A stretch of 17,060 bases of DNA from an uncultured Collinsella sp. GTDB taxonomy: Bacteria > Actinomycetota > Coriobacteriia > Coriobacteriales > Coriobacteriaceae. Below the pieces are notes generated by a model that saw nothing but the letters and a program-made list of their open reading frames with translations, had not been told where the DNA came from and made no database searches. Below are positions 13,878 to 17,060 of this stretch, piece after piece. The first letter of the stretch is position 1, and every line of letters starts with the position of its first letter. Location: NCBI GenBank assembly GCA_902492855.1, contig CABUMU010000037.1:1-17060 (forward strand), read 5' to 3'. The position numbers and the translations under genes are program-made.

Positions 13878-14660
13878 ATGCTTACCAAACGTGTGATTCC
13901 CTGCCTGGACGTCAAGGACGGCCGTGTGGTCAAGGGCGTCAACTTTGTGAGCCTGCGCGATGCGGGCGATCCGGTGGAGCTGGCGCGCGCCTACGATCGC
14001 GAAGGTGCGGACGAGGTTGTCTTCCTGGACATTACCGCCACGAGCGACAACCGCGCGACGACCATCGAGATGGCGGCGCATGCGGCCGAGGAGCTCGCTA
14101 TTCCCTATACCGTGGGCGGCGGCTTTCGCGACCTGGCGGGCATGCGCACCATGGTTGCAGCCGGCGCCGACAAGGTGTCGCTTAACTCTGCCGCCGTGCG
14201 CGATCCGTCGTTGATTAGCCAGGCTGCCGCGGCGTTTGGCAGCCAGGCCGTGGTCGTGGCGATCGATGCCAAGCGCGTCGGTTTGCCCGGCGCATCTGGT
14301 GCCGACAAGTGGGAGGTCTTTACCGCAGGCGGCCGCAACGCCACGGGTATCGACGCGGTGGCGTGGGCCGAGGAGGCGGCCCGTCGCGGCGCCGGCGAGA
14401 TCTTGCTCACCAGTATGGACCGCGACGGCACCAAGGCCGGATTTGACCTGGCGCTCACCCGCGCCGTGGCGCGCGCGGTGCCGATTCCGGTGATCGCGAG
14501 CGGCGGTGTGGGCACGCTCGAGCATTTTGCTGAGGGTGTGATCGAGGGCGAAGCCGATGCCGTGCTGGCGGCGAGCGTCTTTCACTTTGGGACGTTCAGC
14601 ATTCGCCAGGTGAAGGAGTATATGGCCAGTCAAGGTATTCCTGTGAGGCTGGACTTCTAA
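13878..14660 (+). CDS. hisF: Imidazole glycerol phosphate synthase, cyclase subunit
   Basis: This 260-residue TIM barrel partners HisH and converts PRFAR plus ammonia to imidazoleglycerol phosphate and AICAR. The catalytic aspartates are D11 in IPCLDVKDGRVVKG and D130 in VVAIDAKR, the same numbers as in the Thermotoga enzyme. LTSMDRDGTKAGFD and VIASGGVGTLEHF are conserved phosphate-site motifs. The insert GLPGASGADKWEVFTAGGR is in the usual variable position. The ATG follows hisA by three bases with GGGGAGGAG just upstream. After the stop comes a 142-base gap containing a long imperfect palindrome before hisI. Confidence 0.96.
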   Translation: MLTKRVIPCLDVKDGRVVKGVNFVSLRDAGDPVELARAYDREGADEVVFLDITATSDNRATTIEMAAHAAEELAIPYTVGGGFRDLAGMRTMVAAGADKVSLNSAAVRDPSLISQAAAAFGSQAVVVAIDAKRVGLPGASGADKWEVFTAGGRNATGIDAVAWAEEAARRGAGEILLTSMDRDGTKAGFDLALTRAVARAVPIPVIASGGVGTLEHFAEGVIEGEADAVLAASVFHFGTFSIRQVKEYMASQGIPVRLDF

Positions 14661-14673
14661 TGCTGCGGCTTGC

Positions 14674-14760
14674 CCAGGCACCCGACCTTCCGGCTCCAAC
14701 CCTCCTCGCGTACTTAAGTACGCGTCGTCGGGCTTGTCGCTCGGAATCTCGGGCACCTGG
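14674..14760 (+). repeat. Imperfect 87-base palindrome between hisF and hisI with an 18-bp perfect core
   Basis: The centre, CGCGTACTTAAGTACGCG at 14707-14724, is a perfect palindrome. The flanks continue imperfectly out to CCAGG (14674-14678) and CCTGG (14756-14760), including CCCGA/TCGGG and TTCCG/CGGAA pairings. It has no T-run and no coding potential. It looks like a REP-type extragenic palindrome; its copy number in the genome cannot be seen here. Confidence 0.65.
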
Positions 14761-14802
14761 ACAACCCTCGCCGACCTGCGAAGTTTGAATTTGGGGAGAG
14801 AA

Positions 14803-15132
14803 ATGGAAGAGATAACCGATCCTTCAAAGCTTACATACGACGCCAAGGGGCTGATTCCTTGTGTTGTTCAGCAGTACGACACCGGCGAGGTGCTTATGGT
14901 TGCCTGGATGAACGAGGAATCGGTGGGGCTTACGCTCAAGACCGGCACCACGTGGTTTTGGAGCCGTAGCCGTCAGGAGCTCTGGAACAAGGGTGCGACG
15001 AGCGGCAACATGCAGGAGGTCAAGGAGCTTTGGGCCGACTGCGATAGCGATACGCTGCTGGTCAAGGTCGACTCGCCGGGTCCGGCCTGCCATACCGGCA
15101 ACCGTACCTGCTTCTTTAGGAAACTCGCGTAG
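14803..15132 (+). CDS. hisI: Phosphoribosyl-AMP cyclohydrolase
   Basis: This 109-residue HisI opens the adenine ring of PR-AMP. KGLIPCVVQQYDTGEVLMVAWM, WSRSRQELWNKGATSGN and CHTGNRTCF are family motifs. The zinc cysteines C80, C96 and C103 have the same 16- and 7-residue spacings as in the Methanothermobacter enzyme, and D79, D81 and D83 form the metal-binding acidic cluster. The ATG at 14803 follows the RBS GGGGAGAG (14793-14800). The frame is open from 14734 but that part crosses the palindrome, so it is not used. HisE is a separate protein 46 bases downstream rather than a fused domain. Confidence 0.95.
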   Translation: MEEITDPSKLTYDAKGLIPCVVQQYDTGEVLMVAWMNEESVGLTLKTGTTWFWSRSRQELWNKGATSGNMQEVKELWADCDSDTLLVKVDSPGPACHTGNRTCFFRKLA

Positions 15133-15178
15133 GGCGGGCGCTCGACCAGGCGCTTGGCCAATCAGAAGGGATTGAACT

Positions 15179-15496
15179 ATGGGTGTGCGCACCGCAAACG
15201 TTCAGGATGGAAATATCGGTGAGACGCTGACGGGGCTCGCCGAGGTGATTCACGGCCGTCGTGATGCATCGCCGCAGGAGAGCTATACCGCGCGTCTGCT
15301 GACCGACGTGGAGGATGAGCTGCTCAAGAAGCTTGCCGAGGAGGCGAGCGAGGTGATCATGGCCTGCAAGGATAACGATCACGATCACATCCGCTACGAG
15401 GCCGGCGACCTGATCTACCACCTGCTCGTGACGCTCGAGCGCTACGGTATCACCCTCGACGAGCTAGCCGGCGAACTCAACGCCCGCCGCCACTAG
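15179..15496 (+). CDS. hisE: Phosphoribosyl-ATP pyrophosphohydrolase
   Basis: This 105-residue all-alpha MazG-like enzyme hydrolyses PR-ATP to PR-AMP. The metal-binding motif is LLKKLAEEASEVIMA followed by RYEAGDLIYHLLVTLERYG. About 15 residues (MGVRTANVQDGNIGE) precede the usual start near LTGLAEVIHGR, a modest N-terminal extension. The ATG at 15179 has AGAAGGG at 15163-15169. It is the last gene of the + strand his operon and converges on the phosphatase gene across a 120-base gap with a strong palindrome. Confidence 0.94.
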   Translation: MGVRTANVQDGNIGETLTGLAEVIHGRRDASPQESYTARLLTDVEDELLKKLAEEASEVIMACKDNDHDHIRYEAGDLIYHLLVTLERYGITLDELAGELNARRH

Positions 15497-15500
15497 TCGT

Positions 15501-15604
15501 TTGGGACAGTCTTTGTTGGTGTAACGGGGTCATGGAAGTTGCGGTGAAATAGGGACTGTTTAAGCGCTTCATCAAGCAAAACAATCCCTATTTCACCGCA
15601 ACTT
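15501..15604 (+). repeat. Palindromic element between convergent hisE and the phosphatase gene
   Basis: Bases 15536-15555 are the exact reverse complement of 15585-15604 (20 bp). After one mismatch the stem extends through TGTTT (15557-15561) and AAACA (15579-15583). The left flank at 15502-15519 has GGGACAGTCTTTGTTGG, which resembles the core of the hisB/hisH element. The position between convergent stops suits a bidirectional terminator, although the ends lack long T-runs. A mobile palindromic repeat is equally possible. Confidence 0.75.
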
Positions 15605-15616
15605 ATGAAGGGATGG

Positions 15617-16528
15617 CTAGGCGAGGGGTGTGGATTCCCATTCGCCGGTGAGGTGGGGGATGTCGAAGGTTCGATAACCGCAGTCGTAGGCGTGGGCCTG
15701 GGCCTCGCGGATGATCCAGCAGATATCACAGGCGCGGTGCGCGTCCGAGCCAAAAGTGATCGGCACCTCGGCATGGGCAAAGCAGCGCAAAAGACCGGTT
15801 GCGGGGTAGTAGTCGTCGAGCCCCTTGCGCGGTGCGGCGGTCGAGACCTCAACGCGGCGGCCCGTATCGTGCGCGCACTCTGCCATCTGCTGCCAAAACG
15901 GTGCGGGGTCAAAGTCGGGCGCAAAGCCTTCCTTCGAAAAGCGCATGACCAGGTCGGGGTGAGCCATCACATCAAAGTTGAGCGGGCTCTCGCAGGCGCG
16001 GCACCAGTCATCGACATAGCGCTCCCACACGCCGCGCACGCCTAAGTTTTCCCAAACATGCAGATTGGCGTCATCGTCGATCCAGCCGCAGCGCGAATCG
16101 GGCGTATCGGGACGAGCGACGTCCTCCGTCCCCGCCGTGCCCGCAGCACCTGCCGCAATATCGCCTGGGTTACCAATCCAATGCACACTGCCCAGGCGCA
16201 CGACGGCGCCCTGGGACCAGCGCTCGACCAAAGGCTCGCAGCCCTCGTACCAATCGCATTCAAAGCCATAGATAAGCTCGAGCTCCGGCGCGATCTGCGC
16301 GGCAAGCTTGCGGGCATCCTCAAAAGCCAGATGATGTGCCGGCAGGTCGCCCTCAGTAACCTGCACTTCGCAGTTGGCATCCATGCTGGCGGGCAGGGTG
16401 AGATGGTCGGTCGAGACCATGACGCGGCAGCCGGCCGCAGCAGCGGCACGGACGTTGTCCTCAAACGAGGCATGCCCGTCCGAAAACGAGGTGTGGGTAT
16501 GGCAATCGACCAGCGGGCACATGGGCAT
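15617..16528 (-). CDS. hisK: PHP-domain histidinol-phosphatase (HisK/HisJ family)
   Basis: This 303-residue PHP-family phosphoesterase removes phosphate from histidinol phosphate, the step between HisC and HisD. The metal motifs run in order: DCHTHTSFSDGH (H10, H12), VMVSTDHLTLP, LIYGFECDWYEG, RLGSVHWIG, FDVMAHPDLVMRF, RRVEVSTAAPRK and ITFGSDAH. The insertion DIAAGAAGTAGTEDVARPDT near residues 123-142 is a low-complexity surface loop. The ATG at 16528 has AAAGGAG five bases upstream on the - strand; a second ATG two codons in is less well placed. A candidate -10 TACAAT lies at 16561-16566. It is convergent with hisE, so it is transcribed separately. The context makes histidinol phosphate the likely substrate, though PHP enzymes vary. 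Confidence 0.88.
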   Translation of the reverse strand: MPMCPLVDCHTHTSFSDGHASFEDNVRAAAAAGCRVMVSTDHLTLPASMDANCEVQVTEGDLPAHHLAFEDARKLAAQIAPELELIYGFECDWYEGCEPLVERWSQGAVVRLGSVHWIGNPGDIAAGAAGTAGTEDVARPDTPDSRCGWIDDDANLHVWENLGVRGVWERYVDDWCRACESPLNFDVMAHPDLVMRFSKEGFAPDFDPAPFWQQMAECAHDTGRRVEVSTAAPRKGLDDYYPATGLLRCFAHAEVPITFGSDAHRACDICWIIREAQAHAYDCGYRTFDIPHLTGEWESTPLA

Positions 16529-16560
16529 AGCGGCTCCTTTGCGTCAAGCGAATCCGCTTC

Positions 16561-16566
16561 ATTGTA
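16561..16566 (-). promoter_or_regulatory. Candidate -10 element of the histidinol-phosphatase gene
   Basis: TACAAT on the - strand lies 33 bases before the ATG at 16528, with an RBS between. No convincing -35 was found at the normal spacing, so support is limited to one box and its position. Confidence 0.3.
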
Positions 16567-16656
16567 ATGGCGCAGCTCTCAACACGCCGGGCACGCCGGG
16601 GATCGAAATCGATTGGAAAGGTTGCGCGGCGCGTGGTGCGGCCTCGCTTGCTCTCA

Positions 16657-16721
16657 AAACGTGTACGTCAGCCTCCAAAACCGACAAATAATGACATGTT
16701 TGGAGGCTGACGTACACGTTT
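16657..16721 (+). repeat. 23-bp perfect inverted repeat, 19-base loop
   Basis: Bases 16657-16679 are the exact reverse complement of 16699-16721. The arm reads AAACGTGTACGTCAGCCTCC plus AAA. The loop is AT-rich. It lies between divergent genes, so it is not a simple terminator. Its arms show no GGGACAG core, so it is a different family from the two elements around hisB/hisH and hisE/hisK. Confidence 0.85.
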
Positions 16722-16827
16722 GGATGGGGGCGAGGGCGGCGACGGACGAAAGTCACGCTTGTGCCACGTCCGATGTGCTAGCGTTTGGATGAACAAAACG
16801 AGCCCGCGCGGAAAGGAGCCGGACCGT

Positions 16828-17060
16828 ATGCCATGCGATAGCACATCCCCGCTGTCCCGCGAGACCGATGCGCCCGAAACCATCGTCAAGCTGGAATGCG
16901 ACATCGACGACGCGTCGCCTGAGGTGCTCGCCTACGCCGCCGACCGCCTGCGCGAGGCGGGTGCGCGCGAGGTGCACTGGCTGCCCCTCTATTGTAAGAA
17001 AGGCCGCCCCGGCTGGCAGCTACAGGTAATCTGCACCTACGAGGATATCGAGCGCCTGCA
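16828..17060 (+). CDS. larC: Stand-alone LarC C-terminal (LarC2-type) nickel-insertion domain, partial at window end
   Basis: Seventy-seven full codons are visible and the frame is open to the end of the window. After a 20-residue polar leader comes TIVKLECDIDDASPEVLAYA, then LREAGAREVHWLPLYCKKGR and GWQLQVICTYEDIERL. This matches the C-terminal part of LarC, where ETNIDDM, a GA-D-F segment and MKKNRPG are conserved. LarC inserts nickel into the pincer cofactor of lactate racemase-type enzymes, and its C-terminal domain binds CTP. In Lactiplantibacillus LarC1 and LarC2 are joined by programmed frameshifting; here LarC2 has its own ATG and RBS (GGAAAGGAG, 16810-16818) with no LarC1 upstream. 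Any LarC1 would have to lie downstream or elsewhere. Confidence 0.75.
   Translation, partial: MPCDSTSPLSRETDAPETIVKLECDIDDASPEVLAYAADRLREAGAREVHWLPLYCKKGRPGWQLQVICTYEDIERL

Larger units (their letters stand above)
16529..16827. other. Divergent intergenic region between hisK and the larC-like gene
   Basis: This 299-base spacer holds the candidate hisK -10, a short AAGCG/CGCTT dyad at 16546-16559, the long palindrome at 16657-16721, and the RBS of the larC-like gene (GGAAAGGAG, 16810-16818). A TTGTGC (16759-16764) and TAGCGT (16779-16784) pair could be a promoter, but the 14-base spacing is short. I see no convincing gene. Confidence 0.6.

Noticed and set aside
14734..14802. An extended N-terminus for HisI beginning at 14734
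   Set aside because: The extra 23 codons come from the palindromic element and the leader; ATG 14803 has its own RBS and the normal length.
1..17060. CRISPR array, tRNA/rRNA genes, insertion sequence or prophage
   Set aside because: I saw no regularly spaced repeats, no RNA gene signatures and no transposase, integrase or phage structural motifs on either strand.

Overview
The window is high-GC bacterial DNA with strong G/C preference at third codon positions, purine-rich ribosome binding sites, tightly packed operons and intergenic palindromes. Gene content fits a gut-associated actinobacterium of the Coriobacteriia, most likely Collinsella or a close relative. That placement is inferred from style and content; no rRNA or other marker gene is present.

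Region 1 (1-7162) looks like a catabolic locus for Amadori (glycated amino acid) compounds. A fructoselysine-6-phosphate deglycase-like gene (FrlB/GfrF/FraB family) is followed by a complete mannose-family PTS permease (EIIA, EIIB, EIIC, EIID), a terminator, an MFS transporter, a second copy of the deglycase gene with its own promoter and a 12-bp inverted-repeat operator, another terminator-like hairpin, and a FrlC-like sugar epimerase. The PTS would import and phosphorylate the glycated amino acid, the deglycase would split it into a sugar phosphate and the amino acid, and the epimerase would feed an isomeric Amadori compound into the route. The two deglycase genes are identical over their first 950 bases and differ mostly in one 46-base patch near the 3' end, which suggests recent gene conversion or duplication. 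They bound a 5.19-kb direct-repeat unit.

Region 2 (about 7163-16528) is a complete histidine biosynthesis locus: a HisZ-HisG fusion, hisD, hisC, hisB, hisH, hisA, hisF, hisI and hisE on the + strand, then a PHP-family histidinol-phosphatase (HisK/HisJ type) on the - strand, convergent with hisE. Every step from PRPP + ATP to histidine is represented. The most unusual protein is the 571-residue HisZG fusion, which joins the regulatory and catalytic subunits of short-form ATP phosphoribosyltransferase.

Several gaps of the his region (hisB/hisH, hisF/hisI, hisE/hisK, hisK/larC) hold large palindromes. Two share a GGGACAG-type core and may be non-autonomous mobile repeats or regulatory hairpins.

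Region 3 (16529-17060) has one more long palindrome and then the start of a stand-alone LarC C-terminal (LarC2-type) nickel-insertion domain, cut by the window end. No tRNA, rRNA, CRISPR array, insertion sequence or phage gene was seen.
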